Source of the DNA: a bacterium
Lineage (GTDB): Bacteria > Babelota > Babeliae > Babelales > RVW-14
Direction of reading: 5' to 3'
DNA length: 64,000 nucleotides
Assembly: GCA_016699045.1 (NCBI GenBank)
Contig: CP064957.1
Span: 1,240,001-1,304,000 of the forward strand
A program made the translations under genes and the position numbers. Positions 1-8,249 of this stretch are shown piece after piece. The notes below the pieces were generated by a model. That model saw only the letters and a program-made list of their open reading frames with translations, searched no databases and was not told the origin of the DNA. Each line of letters begins with the position of its first letter. The stretch's first letter is position 1.

Positions 1-317
1 ATGGTATGTCCAAGGCGTCGCCAGTTATTTTAGAGCCTATTATGAAAGTTGAAGTAGTGGCGCCTGATGAAAATTTGGGTGACGTTATGGGAGACTTGAA
101 TTCAAGGCGTGGAAGAATTTTGGGAATGGATTCAAGAAAAGGCATGCAGGTTATATCAGCAGAAGTTCCACTTGGGGAAATGTTTGGTTACGCTACAGCG
201 GTGCGTTCGCTGACTCAGGGTAGGGCAACTTATTCAATGCAATTTGAAGTTTATCGAGAAGTCCCTAAGAGTGTTCAAGAAGAAATTGTCGGAAAAAATA
301 ACGGTACAAAAAAATAG
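1..317 (+). CDS. fusA: Elongation factor G, C-terminal fragment (cut by window edge)
   Basis: The reading frame is open from the first base, so the gene begins before the window and only about the last 105 residues are seen. EF-G is the GTPase that drives translocation of tRNA and mRNA on the ribosome. The visible part is domain V: it starts with the family segment ILEPIMKVEVVAP, continues through LNSRRGRILGMD and ends with the helix around MFGYATAVRSLTQGRA. The tail after REVPKSVQEEIV is short and lysine-rich. It lies 23 bp upstream of tuf, the usual str-operon order, so rpsL and rpsG probably lie just outside the window. Identification is secure. Confidence 0.95.
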   Translation, partial: GMSKASPVILEPIMKVEVVAPDENLGDVMGDLNSRRGRILGMDSRKGMQVISAEVPLGEMFGYATAVRSLTQGRATYSMQFEVYREVPKSVQEEIVGKNNGTKK

Positions 318-340
318 GTCGTCCTTAGAAGGAACAGATA

Positions 341-1531
341 ATGGCAAAAGGTGTATTTGATAGAACAAAAGAACACTGTAACGTTGGAACGATTGGTCAC
401 GTTGATCATGGTAAAACAACTTTAACAGCTGCTATTACTAAAGTTTTGTCTGAGCAAGGCAAAGCATCTTTTAAAGCGTTTGATCAAATTGATAAAGCGC
501 CAGAAGAACGTGAACGTGGTATTACTATTTCCGTAGCTCACGTAGAATACGAATCAGATAAGAGACATTATGCTCACGTTGACTGTCCAGGTCACGCTGA
601 CTATATTAAAAACTTTATTACCGGTGCTGCTCAAATGGATGGTGCAATTTTGGTTGTATCAGCTGCAGACGGTCCAATGCCTCAAACCAGAGAACACATT
701 CTTTTGTCACATCAAGTCGGTGTTCCTAGTATTGTAGTATTTTTGAATAAAGTTGATATGGTTGACGATCCTGACATGGTTGAACTTGTTGAGGAAGAAG
801 TTCGCGAATTGCTCAGTAAATATGGTTATCCAGGAGCAACCACTCCAATTATTCGTGGATCAGCACTTAAGGCTTTGAATGGTGATAAGAGCGAACTTGG
901 TGGGCCAGCAATTCTTAAGCTTATCGATACGCTTGATTCATACATTCCTATGCCAAAGCGTGATGCAGATAAGCCGTTCTTAATGCCAATTGAAGACGTG
1001 TTCTCAATTTCAGGTCGAGGTACCGTGGTAACTGGCCGTGCTGAATGTGGTATTGTTAAAGTCGGTGAAGATGTTGAAATTGTTGGTTTGCGTCCAACTC
1101 AAAAATCAACCGTTACTGGTATCGAAATGTTTAACAAAGAATTAAAAGAAGCTTTGCCTGGCGATAACGCAGGATTGTTGCTTCGTGGTATCAAAAAAGA
1201 AGACGTTGAACGTGGACAAGTTATTTGTAAGCCAGGTTCAATCAAGCCTCACAAGAAGTTCAAAGCACAAATCGTTATTCTTTCTAAAGAAGAAGGTGGT
1301 CGTCATAGTCCCTTCTTTAATGGTTACCGTCCACAATTCTATTTCAGAACAACTGACGTAACGGGTAATGTAACGTTGCCAGCTGGTCGTGAAATGGTTA
1401 TGCCTGGTGATAACGTTGAACTTACTGTTGATTTGGTAAGTCCAATTGCTATGAGCAAGGAATTGAAGTTCGCTGTTCGTGAAGGCGGCAGAACTATCGG
1501 TGCTGGTGTTATAAGTGAAATTATTGAGTAA
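341..1531 (+). CDS. tuf: Elongation factor Tu
   Basis: Delivers aminoacyl-tRNA to the ribosomal A site as a GTP complex. The 396-residue length is typical. The G1 P-loop GHVDHGKTT is at residues 19-27, the switch I region follows ERERGITIS, the G3 motif DCPGH is near residue 82, the G4 motif NKVD is near 137, and domains 2 and 3 follow to the end. AAGGA sits about 7 bases before the ATG. The gene is 23 bp after fusA and 21 bp before rpsJ, so translation factors and the S10 operon appear to be one transcription unit. NKVD replaces the commoner NKCD, which is within family variation. Confidence 0.98.
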   Translation: MAKGVFDRTKEHCNVGTIGHVDHGKTTLTAAITKVLSEQGKASFKAFDQIDKAPEERERGITISVAHVEYESDKRHYAHVDCPGHADYIKNFITGAAQMDGAILVVSAADGPMPQTREHILLSHQVGVPSIVVFLNKVDMVDDPDMVELVEEEVRELLSKYGYPGATTPIIRGSALKALNGDKSELGGPAILKLIDTLDSYIPMPKRDADKPFLMPIEDVFSISGRGTVVTGRAECGIVKVGEDVEIVGLRPTQKSTVTGIEMFNKELKEALPGDNAGLLLRGIKKEDVERGQVICKPGSIKPHKKFKAQIVILSKEEGGRHSPFFNGYRPQFYFRTTDVTGNVTLPAGREMVMPGDNVELTVDLVSPIAMSKELKFAVREGGRTIGAGVISEIIE

Positions 1532-1552
1532 TAACTGATAGGTTAGATTGCA

Positions 1553-1858
1553 ATGAAAAGATCAAAAATTCGCTTGACATTAAAGTCTTATGATCATCAA
1601 TTGCTCGATAATGCTGTAAAGCAAATTGCGTTAACAGTAAAGAGAACAGGCTCCCGTGTTTTGGGGCCTGTTCCTCTTCCAAATAAACGCCGTTGTTTTA
1701 CTGTGTTACGCTCTCCGCATATTGATAAAAAATCACGGGAGCAGTTTGAGCTTATAATCCACAAACGGATATTAGATATTGTATCGCCAGCAGAACAGAC
1801 AATGGATGCTTTAATGAAGCTTAACATTTCTGCTGGGGTAGATGTAGAGATTAAATAA
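1553..1858 (+). CDS. rpsJ: 30S ribosomal protein S10
   Basis: Small-subunit head protein and, in other bacteria, also the NusE antitermination factor. The 101 residues match the usual S10 size. Family hallmarks are the N-terminal strand KIRLTLKSYDHQLLD, the loop GPVPLPNKRRCFTVLRSPH and the RILDIVSP segment. First gene of the S10 cluster, placed 21 bp after tuf with only a weak Shine-Dalgarno (AGG), so translation may depend partly on the preceding gene. Confidence 0.97.
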   Translation: MKRSKIRLTLKSYDHQLLDNAVKQIALTVKRTGSRVLGPVPLPNKRRCFTVLRSPHIDKKSREQFELIIHKRILDIVSPAEQTMDALMKLNISAGVDVEIK

Positions 1859-1881
1859 AATCATGATGAGATGAGGCTACT

Positions 1882-2508
1882 ATGTTAGGTGCGCTTGTAG
1901 GAAAAAAAGTAGGTATGACGCAAGTCTTTGATCGAGAAGGAAACGTTGTACCAGTAACGGTTATTGATATGGCTTGCTGGTACATTACCCAGTTTAAAAC
2001 GATTGAAAAAGATGGTTATGCTGCAGTTCAAATTGGATTGCTTAAAGAAAAGCATCAAGCAAAATCATTCTCATCAGATTGGTTAAAAAATAAGAAACAG
2101 TATTTTTCTTGCTTTAAAGAAGTTGCGTTACAACAACCGAACAGTGAATTCTTTGTCGGTCAGGAAGTAACGTTTAAAGATGCTGCATTTGAAGAGGGTG
2201 TTGAAGTTGCAGTCATGGGCATGTCCAAAGGGTTAGGCTTTCAGGGTGTGACCAAGCGATGGAACTTTGGTCGCGGTCCTTCTACTCACGGTTCGATGTT
2301 TCATCGTCGACCAGGTTCGATTGGTAACTTGTGTAAAGAAGGTGAAGTTCAAAAAGGTAAGAAGTTGCCTGGCCATAAAGGTTTCAGACAAGTTACTGTC
2401 CGTGGTTTGAAGGTAGTAAAAGCAGACCAAAATGCTCGTTGTTTATTTGTAAAAGGCGCTGTTCCGGGCAAAAAAGATTCCGTGATAGTGGTTAGCAAAC
2501 AAGGATAA
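1882..2508 (+). CDS. rplC: 50S ribosomal protein L3
   Basis: Early-assembly protein of the large subunit that reaches towards the peptidyl transferase centre. 208 residues, normal length. It opens with LGALVGKKVGMTQVFD and contains the central family signature region KGLGFQGVTKRWNFGRGPSTHGS, given here from about residue 114, then the PGHKGFRQVTV loop. GAGG precedes the ATG. The next gene, rplD, starts 5 bp after the stop and has its AAGGA inside the end of rplC, which implies coupled translation. Confidence 0.97.
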   Translation: MLGALVGKKVGMTQVFDREGNVVPVTVIDMACWYITQFKTIEKDGYAAVQIGLLKEKHQAKSFSSDWLKNKKQYFSCFKEVALQQPNSEFFVGQEVTFKDAAFEEGVEVAVMGMSKGLGFQGVTKRWNFGRGPSTHGSMFHRRPGSIGNLCKEGEVQKGKKLPGHKGFRQVTVRGLKVVKADQNARCLFVKGAVPGKKDSVIVVSKQG

Positions 2509-2513
2509 GAATC

Positions 2514-3152
2514 ATGACAACAAAGATACCTGTTTATGATGCAGCAGGGAAAGCATCTGAAGTAATCGATTTAGAATTAGGCTTTGAGAAGAAAGATTTA
2601 AGTGAAAAAACTTATTCTCAAGCGGTTAGATCATTGCTTCAAAATTGGAGACAAGGTACTGTTGGTTGTAAAACCCGCGGTGAAGTAGCTTTTTCCAATC
2701 GTAAACCATGGAAGCAAAAAGGTACTGGTAGAGCACGTGCCGGTAGTTTAAGATCTCCTTTGTGGAGAAAAGGTGGTATCATTTTTGGACCACAACCACG
2801 AACGAGAGTTTTAGATATAAATAAAAAACAAAGAAAATTTGTATTTAATAATATTTTGTTTTCTGCATTAGAAAATAAAACTATTAATTGTTTGGATTAT
2901 AATAATCTGCAACAACCAAGTACCAAAAAAGCTTATGAAGCGTTGCGCAATATGGACTTAGCAACAAAGAAAGTCATATTGTTTCTTCCTTTTGGTGATC
3001 TTGTTTCGCATGCATCGTTTAGAAATATTCCAAATGTGCATATTCTTTATTTTGATCAGCCGAATGCTTATGATTTGACTGATGGTGATAGTTGGGTTTT
3101 TTTGAAAAAAGATATAGATCTCTTTAAAGAAATGATTTTACAATGGAATTAA
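2514..3152 (+). CDS. rplD: 50S ribosomal protein L4
   Basis: Large-subunit protein lining the exit tunnel; in Escherichia coli it also autoregulates the S10 operon. 212 residues. The family loop is visible as SNRKPWKQKGTGRARAGS followed by SPLWRKGGIIFGP, around residues 62-95. The C-terminal half (from about residue 110) is unusually rich in Asn and Lys and weakly conserved, as is common in AT-rich genomes. The end overlaps the start of rplW by 10 bp, suggesting translational coupling. Whether the autoregulatory leader exists cannot be told from this sequence. Confidence 0.95.
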   Translation: MTTKIPVYDAAGKASEVIDLELGFEKKDLSEKTYSQAVRSLLQNWRQGTVGCKTRGEVAFSNRKPWKQKGTGRARAGSLRSPLWRKGGIIFGPQPRTRVLDINKKQRKFVFNNILFSALENKTINCLDYNNLQQPSTKKAYEALRNMDLATKKVILFLPFGDLVSHASFRNIPNVHILYFDQPNAYDLTDGDSWVFLKKDIDLFKEMILQWN

Positions 3153-3492
3153 GTCATTACGATATTATTAAGCGGCCTGTTATTACTGACAAAAGCATAG
3201 AAGTGTTCAAAAAATTTGGACAATTGACTTTTGAAGTTAACAAAGCTGCTAATAAAATAACGGTTCGTCGAGCCGTAGAAAAAATTTGGAATGTTGAAGT
3301 TGATTCTGTGCGAATTAAAAACTCCACAGGGAAAAACAAAGTGTTTGCACGTCGTTCATTTTCTAGTCCGGGTAAAAGACGGCTATCATCAAACTTAAAA
3401 AAGGTTTCAAGATAGAAATTCCTGGTATGTTTGAAGCGACTGGTTTGGTGGGTGGACATGATGAATCTTCTACGCCTAATCAAGGAAAATAG
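3143..3492 (+). CDS. rplW: 50S ribosomal protein L23, frameshifted as sequenced
   Basis: L23 sits at the exit-tunnel mouth and docks trigger factor and SRP. The first frame encodes about 78 good L23 residues (HYDIIKRPVITDKSI, then the VEKIWNVEV segment) and then runs into unrelated residues and a TAG at 3413-3415. The missing L23 C-terminus lies intact in the -1 frame, from about 3376 to the TAG at 3490-3492, and begins KTAIIKLKKGFKIEIPG. The switch point is the run AAAA at 3374-3377, and one extra A restores a normal protein of about 116 residues. I read this as a sequencing undercall; a programmed -1 shift is the alternative. The next gene starts 38 bp later. Confidence 0.85.
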
Positions 3493-3530
3493 GTTAAGAA
3501 GATTGCGGTAAACATAGTAAGGAAAATGCC

Positions 3531-4349
3531 ATGGCTATAGTAACAAGAAGACCTAGAAACGCTTCATTACGTCAGCAGCAATTTATTGTAGATAAAGAAT
3601 TATCAAAAAAAGATCCGGAAAAGAGCTTACTTGCGCCGTTACGTAAAACTGGCGGTAGAAATGCTTATGGTCGTATTACTTGTAGACATCAAGGCGGTGG
3701 GGCCAAGCGTACATATCGTATTGTTGATTTTAAGCGTGAGCAACGCGATGTTCCTGGAATTGTTAAAGCATTTGAATATGATCCAAATAGAAACGTTTCT
3801 ATTGCTTTAATTTATTATAAAAATGGTGCCAAAGCTTATATTTTGAAACCAGAAAATTTAAAAGTTGGCATGGAAATTTTGGCTGGTGAAAAAGCAGAAG
3901 CAAAAGTAGGAAATTGTTTAGCAATCAGAAACATTCCTCTTGGTTTCTTTATTCACAATGTTGAATTGTATCCTGGTCGTGGTGGAGTATTTGCCCGCAG
4001 TGCCGGCTGTTCTGTGCAAATCGTTGCTAAAGAAAATGAAAAGGCTGTTTTGAAAATGCCATCGGGAGAATTGCGTACCGTTGGGTTAGATAATTATGCA
4101 ACAGTTGGTATGTTATCTAATGCCGAATATAGAAACATGGTCTTAGGAAAAGCTGGCCGAACAAGACATCTTGGGGTTCGTCCAACTGTTCGCGGTATGG
4201 CCATGAATCCGGTCGATCATCCACACGGTGGCGGTGAAGGTCGTTCTAAATCTGGTTCTCATCCAACTACTCCATGGGGTAAGAGCTGTAAGGGTGTTAG
4301 AACGAGAAAGAGAAAGAGCACAGCTATTTTGAAACGAAGAAAAAAGTAA
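3531..4349 (+). CDS. rplB: 50S ribosomal protein L2
   Basis: Core rRNA-binding protein needed for subunit association and peptidyl transferase activity. 272 residues, standard. The family motifs GRNAYGRITCRHQGGG (about residues 42-57) and the highly conserved C-terminal loop NPVDHPHGGGEGRS (about 226-239) are intact. The protein ends in the usual Lys/Arg-rich tail. AAGGA lies shortly before the ATG. Confidence 0.98.
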   Translation: MAIVTRRPRNASLRQQQFIVDKELSKKDPEKSLLAPLRKTGGRNAYGRITCRHQGGGAKRTYRIVDFKREQRDVPGIVKAFEYDPNRNVSIALIYYKNGAKAYILKPENLKVGMEILAGEKAEAKVGNCLAIRNIPLGFFIHNVELYPGRGGVFARSAGCSVQIVAKENEKAVLKMPSGELRTVGLDNYATVGMLSNAEYRNMVLGKAGRTRHLGVRPTVRGMAMNPVDHPHGGGEGRSKSGSHPTTPWGKSCKGVRTRKRKSTAILKRRKK

Positions 4350-4382
4350 AATTAAAAATGTTATCTTGATAAGAGGATAAGC

Positions 4383-4670
4383 ATGACACGGTCAATTTGT
4401 AAAGGCCCTTACGTCGATTCTACTTTAGTAGAAAAGGTAGAAAAGGCAAAGTCTTCTGGAAAACGGGAAGTTATAAAAACCTGGAAGCGCGCAAGTATGA
4501 TAACTCCTGATTTTGTTGGGTTAACGTTTGCTGTGCATGATGGAAGAAAGTTCATTTCTGTTTATGTAACAGAAAATATGGTGGGACATGCCTTGGGAGA
4601 ATTTGCTCCAACGAGGACGTTCCGTATGCATAGTGGACAGCGTAAAACGGCAGGAAAAGAAGATAAATAA
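4383..4670 (+). CDS. rpsS: 30S ribosomal protein S19
   Basis: Small-subunit head protein that pairs with S13 and contacts the A-site tRNA. 95 residues. Begins TRSICKGPYVD and carries the family pattern KTWKRASMITPDFVG and VTENMVGHALGEFAPTRTF. GAGGA is well placed before the ATG. The following 56-bp gap to rplV is longer than most in this operon and contains a possible internal promoter. Confidence 0.97.
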   Translation: MTRSICKGPYVDSTLVEKVEKAKSSGKREVIKTWKRASMITPDFVGLTFAVHDGRKFISVYVTENMVGHALGEFAPTRTFRMHSGQRKTAGKEDK

Positions 4671-4683
4671 GACAAAATTGTTA

Positions 4684-4713
4684 TTGTATTAAATAAGCGT
4701 TTTTTGCTATACT
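4684..4713 (+). promoter_or_regulatory. Possible internal promoter (extended -10) upstream of rplV
   Basis: In the rpsS-rplV gap, TGCTATACT (4706-4714) forms an extended -10 element with a near-consensus TATACT. A weak -35 candidate TTGTAT lies 18 bases upstream at 4684-4689. An AAAGG ribosome binding site follows before rplV. Seen by eye only. AT-rich sequence yields such matches by chance, so this is tentative. Confidence 0.3.
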
Positions 4714-4726
4714 AAAGGTCAAGATT

Positions 4727-5068
4727 ATGCTATCCAGAGCAAAAAGTAAGTATGTTCGAATTTCTCCTTATAAATTACGTCCTATTGTGGATGTCATACG
4801 GGGATCTCAAGTAGGTAAGGCTCTCGCTTGGCTTAAAGCTTCTGAAACTAAACGTACTAAACCGATTACGAAGGTACTTGAAGCTGCTTTTGCGAATGTC
4901 AGAAATCTTCATGTTGAAGAAGCTGATATGAATACGTTGTACATAAAAGAAGTTCGTGTTGATCAGGGTCCTGTTATTAAATATTTTAAACCAGGAGCTC
5001 AAGGTCGTGCAAATATTCAACGTAAGCGCATGAGTCATATTGAAATAATATTGGATAAGAAAAAATAA
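4727..5068 (+). CDS. rplV: 50S ribosomal protein L22
   Basis: Large-subunit protein whose beta-hairpin narrows the exit tunnel. 113 residues. Family features are the N-terminal KYVRISPYKLRPIVDVIRG, the AAFANVRNLH helix, and the hairpin and C-terminal part GRANIQRKRMSHIEIIL. AAAGG precedes the start. Followed after 27 bp by rpsC. Confidence 0.96.
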   Translation: MLSRAKSKYVRISPYKLRPIVDVIRGSQVGKALAWLKASETKRTKPITKVLEAAFANVRNLHVEEADMNTLYIKEVRVDQGPVIKYFKPGAQGRANIQRKRMSHIEIILDKKK

Positions 5069-5095
5069 ATTAAACGGTTTAGATGAGGTATTAAC

Positions 5096-5716
5096 GTGGG
5101 ACAAAAGGTTCATCCATTTGGTTTCAGATTAGGCGTTTATGAGGATTGGAAAGCTCGTTGGTTTGCTAAAAAATCATATGGCCAAGAACTGATGGAAGAT
5201 GTTCAAATCAGGAAGTATTTGGACAAAAAATTTAGTAGCACGGATGTTTCTAAAATTGTCATTGAAAAAGCTGTAGATAGCATTAGAATTGTCATTCATG
5301 CTTCTCGTCCTGGTATCATTATTGGTAAAAAAGGACAAGGTATTGAATTGGTTAAGTCTGATCTTTTTAAAAGATTTAAGAAGAATGTTGATATATCAGT
5401 TCAGGAAGTAAAAACGCCTGAATTGGTAGCAAAACTTGTTGCTGAAAGTATTGCAGAGCAATTGGTGAAACGTGCGAGCTATAAGCGATTAATGAAAAAA
5501 GCAGGCTTCTCTGCTATTAAAGGTGGAGCAAAAGGTATAAAAATTTGTTGCTCCGGTAGATTGGGTGGCGCTGAAATAGCTCGTACTGAGTGGTTGCGTC
5601 TTGGGTCGGTTCCTCTTCATACGTTGCGTTCAAATATTGATTATGCACTGGCTGAAGCGCATACAATTTATGGCATCATCGGTGTTAAAGTTTGGATTTG
5701 CCGTGGTGAATACTAA
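5096..5716 (+). CDS. rpsC: 30S ribosomal protein S3
   Basis: Forms part of the mRNA entry channel and has helicase-related function with S4 and S5. 206 residues. The start is GTG at 5096, supported by GAGG about 8 bases upstream and by the family N-terminus GQKVHPFGFRLG. The type-2 KH motif RPGIIIGKKGQGIE lies around residues 75-88, and the C-terminal domain contains the conserved GRLGGAEIARTEWLR. The usual basic C-terminal tail is short. Confidence 0.97.
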   Translation: MGQKVHPFGFRLGVYEDWKARWFAKKSYGQELMEDVQIRKYLDKKFSSTDVSKIVIEKAVDSIRIVIHASRPGIIIGKKGQGIELVKSDLFKRFKKNVDISVQEVKTPELVAKLVAESIAEQLVKRASYKRLMKKAGFSAIKGGAKGIKICCSGRLGGAEIARTEWLRLGSVPLHTLRSNIDYALAEAHTIYGIIGVKVWICRGEY

Positions 5717-5759
5717 TTTAGGTTTAAAGGCCACTCTTTAGAACAGTAAGGATTAAACA

Positions 5760-6167
5760 ATGTTAATGCCGAAAAAAACCAAATATAGAAAAGTTCAGAG
5801 AGGTCGCCTGACGGGTCTTACCAAGGGTGCTAAATCTGTACAATTTGGTGATTATGGACTTATGGCAGTTGAGCCTTCATGGGTAACAGCACGTCAGATT
5901 GAAGCAGTGCGTGTGACGGTTAATAGAAAGCTTAAGAAAGTTGGAAATATCTTTTTGAGAATATTTCCTGATAAGCCTATTTCTAAGAAACCAGCTGAAA
6001 CTCGTATGGGTAAGGGTAAAGGAAATCCTGAGTTTTGGGTTTCTTGTGTTAAGCGAGGTCGTGTGATCTTGGAAATTGCTGGGGATTTTGATGCGGTTGA
6101 AGCCAAAGAAATTTTGAAGGCAGCTTCCTACAAACTTCCTATGAAAACGAAAATGGTAACGAAATAG
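5760..6167 (+). CDS. rplP: 50S ribosomal protein L16
   Basis: Helps position A-site tRNA on the large subunit. 135 residues, normal. The N-terminus MLMPKKTKYRK is the family start, which supports ATG 5760 with AAGGA upstream rather than the second ATG. The signature RMGKGKGNPEFWV is around residue 80, and the end KLPMKTKMV is typical. Confidence 0.97.
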   Translation: MLMPKKTKYRKVQRGRLTGLTKGAKSVQFGDYGLMAVEPSWVTARQIEAVRVTVNRKLKKVGNIFLRIFPDKPISKKPAETRMGKGKGNPEFWVSCVKRGRVILEIAGDFDAVEAKEILKAASYKLPMKTKMVTK

Positions 6168-6192
6168 CACGCGGTGCTTGTTAAGGCGAAAT

Positions 6193-6387
6193 ATGAACAA
6201 AGCAGAAATTAAAAATTTAGACGAAGTTTCTTTGCGAAAAGAAATAGATGGATGGAAAAAAGAACTGCTTAATTTGAAGCTCAATAAAATGTCTGGTCAG
6301 ATTAAGGATTTTACGCAGTTTAAAAAATTGCGTGCTAACGTCGCAAGAGCTTTATCTCATCTGAATCATGTGAAAAAAAATAAATAA
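6193..6387 (+). CDS. rpmC: 50S ribosomal protein L29
   Basis: Two-helix protein near the exit tunnel beside L23. I place the start at ATG 6193, giving 64 residues, because TAAGG lies 6-7 bases upstream; an in-frame TTG at 6178 would add five residues but has no such site. The family pattern is visible: an acidic N-terminal helix, the KELLNLKLNKMSGQ segment, then NVARALSHLNHVKK. Only 25 bp separate it from rplP. Confidence 0.92.
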   Translation: MNKAEIKNLDEVSLRKEIDGWKKELLNLKLNKMSGQIKDFTQFKKLRANVARALSHLNHVKKNK

Positions 6388-6424
6388 AGATTAATTATAG
6401 TAGGTAATTTTGAGGTAAATGATC

Positions 6425-6712
6425 ATGGCGGAAAAAAAACAACAAACTTTGAAACAGCAGGCTTCTTCTCAAAGCAAAGTCCTTGTGGGTGAAGTTGTTT
6501 CCGATAAAATGGACAAGACTGTTGTTGTAAAAATTTCTAGAACGTTGAAGCATCCTGTTTTTGGCAAAGTTATTCAGCAAATCAAAAAATATAAAGCGCA
6601 TGACCAAGAGAATTCTGCTGGTATTGGTGACGTAGTTGAAATTGTTGAGTGTCGACCATTGTCTAAGACAAAACATATGGTATTAAATCGAATTGTTGCG
6701 AAGCGCGCATAA
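6425..6712 (+). CDS. rpsQ: 30S ribosomal protein S17
   Basis: Primary 16S rRNA-binding OB-fold protein. Two in-frame ATGs occur at 6419 and 6425. GAGG at 6412-6415 is better spaced for 6425, which gives 95 residues. An N-terminal extension of about 18 Gln/Lys-rich residues precedes the conserved part VLVGEVVSDKMDKTVVVKI. The motif GDVVEIVECRPLSKTK near the C-terminus is the family signature. Confidence 0.94.
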   Translation: MAEKKQQTLKQQASSQSKVLVGEVVSDKMDKTVVVKISRTLKHPVFGKVIQQIKKYKAHDQENSAGIGDVVEIVECRPLSKTKHMVLNRIVAKRA

Positions 6713-6721
6713 GGAAAACTC

Positions 6722-7090
6722 ATGGTGCAAAAAGAAACGGCACTTGAAATAGCCGATAATTCAGGGGCAAAAAGAGCAAAAGTTATTCACATAGCGGGCA
6801 GTACTAGAAAGCGATATGCGCGTGTTGGTGATATAGTTAAAGCAGCAATCAAACGAGCAATGCCAGGTGGTACGGTAAAGAAGAGTGACGTTGTTGATGC
6901 TGTTATTGTTCGAACGAGAAAAGAATTCCGTCGTGCGGATGGTAGCTATATTCGATTCGACGATAATGCTGCGGTTATTATTGATAAAGATAAAAAACCT
7001 GTTGGGACTCGTATTTTTGGTCCTGTAGCTCGCGAATTGCGTAGTGCTGGATTTAGCAAAATAGTTTCGCTTGCTCCAGAGGTTTTATAA
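6722..7090 (+). CDS. rplN: 50S ribosomal protein L14
   Basis: Binds 23S rRNA and forms an inter-subunit bridge; docking site of RsfS in other bacteria. 122 residues, exact family length. Conserved segments are LEIADNSGAKRAKVIHI, AIKRAMPGG, VIVRTRKEFRR and FDDNAAVIID, with the terminal GPVARELR motif. AAGGA overlaps the end of rpsQ. Confidence 0.98.
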   Translation: MVQKETALEIADNSGAKRAKVIHIAGSTRKRYARVGDIVKAAIKRAMPGGTVKKSDVVDAVIVRTRKEFRRADGSYIRFDDNAAVIIDKDKKPVGTRIFGPVARELRSAGFSKIVSLAPEVL

Positions 7091-7138
7091 GAAATTTCGA
7101 AGTTGAGCTTCGAATTATTTGATCGTTAAGGTTTTACT

Positions 7139-7456
7139 ATGTTAAGTAGAGTTAAAAAAAATGATACAGTCGTTGTCTTGTCTGGGAAAGATAAAGGCAG
7201 ACAGGGGCTTGTTATAGCAGTTGATCAGAAGAATGATCTTGTTCTTGTGAAAGATGTTGGTGTCGTTACCAAGCATTTGAAAGCAAAAAAAGCTGGAGAA
7301 AAGAGCAGGATTGTAAGAGAAGAAAAAGCTATTCCATTGTGCAAAATTATGCCAATTTGCCCTTCATGTAAAAAGGCTTGCCGAGTTCAGGTTAAGTTTT
7401 TGAATGAAGGTAACAAAAAGGCGCGAACATGTCATCGTTGCAAAGAAGCGTTTTAG
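7139..7456 (+). CDS. rplX: 50S ribosomal protein L24 (zinc-type)
   Basis: Assembly initiator of the large subunit with a KOW fold near the tunnel exit. 105 residues. The KOW segment SGKDKGRQGLVI is at residues 15-26. The C-terminal part carries two CxxC pairs, CPSC and CHRC, spaced as in zinc-ribbon L24 proteins. Located 48 bp after rplN; the gap holds only AAGG and AT-rich sequence. Confidence 0.96.
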   Translation: MLSRVKKNDTVVVLSGKDKGRQGLVIAVDQKNDLVLVKDVGVVTKHLKAKKAGEKSRIVREEKAIPLCKIMPICPSCKKACRVQVKFLNEGNKKARTCHRCKEAF

Positions 7457-7480
7457 TTAGTGAAATTAGGTAATGTTGTT

Positions 7481-8023
7481 ATGAAATCACGTTTAGAAGA
7501 GCTCTATAAAAACCAGATTCGCCCGGAAATGAAGAAAGAGTTGAATTTCAGCAATGTTATGCAAGTGCCTTGTATTTCAAAGATTGTCTTGAATATAGGA
7601 GCTAAAGATGCTGTTAGTGATGGCAAGGTAATTGCCGCAATTAAGAGCACTCTTGAAAAAATTGCAGGACAAGCTGTAGTGACAACTCAAGCAAGAAAAT
7701 CCATTGCAGGATTTAAATTGCGTGAGGGAATGCCTATCGGAACAATGGTGACTTTGCGAAAAGCAAGAATGTATCATTTTTTGGATAAGCTGATCAACGT
7801 TGTTTTGCCAGCGGTAAGAGATTTCCAAGGAACATCAATTAAATTAGATGGTAATGGAAATTATAATCTTGGTATCAAGGATTGGATGGTATTTCCTGAG
7901 GTTGATTACGATAAAGTCGATAAGAACCGCGGTCTGAATATTACTATTCAAACTACTGCTAAAAAAGATGAAGAAGCATTTTTGTTGTTGAAAAAATTTA
8001 ATATGCCATTTCGCAAGCGTTAG
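7481..8023 (+). CDS. rplE: 50S ribosomal protein L5
   Basis: Binds 5S rRNA and contacts P-site tRNA in the central protuberance. I choose ATG 7481, giving 180 residues, because it yields the usual L5 N-terminus (SRLEELYKNQI). An in-frame GTG at 7460 would add seven atypical residues and lies only 3 bp after rplX. Family motifs include VPCISKIVLNIG, ARKSIAGFKLREGMPIG and the C-terminal GLNITIQTTAK. Confidence 0.96.
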   Translation: MKSRLEELYKNQIRPEMKKELNFSNVMQVPCISKIVLNIGAKDAVSDGKVIAAIKSTLEKIAGQAVVTTQARKSIAGFKLREGMPIGTMVTLRKARMYHFLDKLINVVLPAVRDFQGTSIKLDGNGNYNLGIKDWMVFPEVDYDKVDKNRGLNITIQTTAKKDEEAFLLLKKFNMPFRKR

Positions 8024-8043
8024 AACCGATTAAAGGATTAGAT

Positions 8044-8238
8044 ATGGCTAAAAAAGCGCTCATTGAAAAAGCTAATAAAACGCCTAAATTTTCTACACGA
8101 GGTCGTAATCGTTGTAAATTGTGTGGAAGGCCTCGAGGATACATGCGTCTTTTTATGATGTGCAGAATTTGTTTTAGAAAGAACGCGTTAGACGGTTTAT
8201 TGCCAGGCGTAAAAAAAAGCGAGCTGGTAAATTTGTAA
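8044..8238 (+). CDS. rpsN: 30S ribosomal protein S14 (short zinc form)
   Basis: Small-subunit head protein. 64 residues with the zinc-binding C+ arrangement: Cys24, Cys27, Cys40, Cys43 in RCKLCGRP and CRICFRK. AAAGGA precedes the ATG. S14, L24, L36 and S4 here all keep their zinc ligands, so the organism seems not to have moved to zinc-free paralogues in this operon. Confidence 0.97.
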   Translation: MAKKALIEKANKTPKFSTRGRNRCKLCGRPRGYMRLFMMCRICFRKNALDGLLPGVKKSELVNL

Positions 8239-8249
8239 GGAAGTTAATT

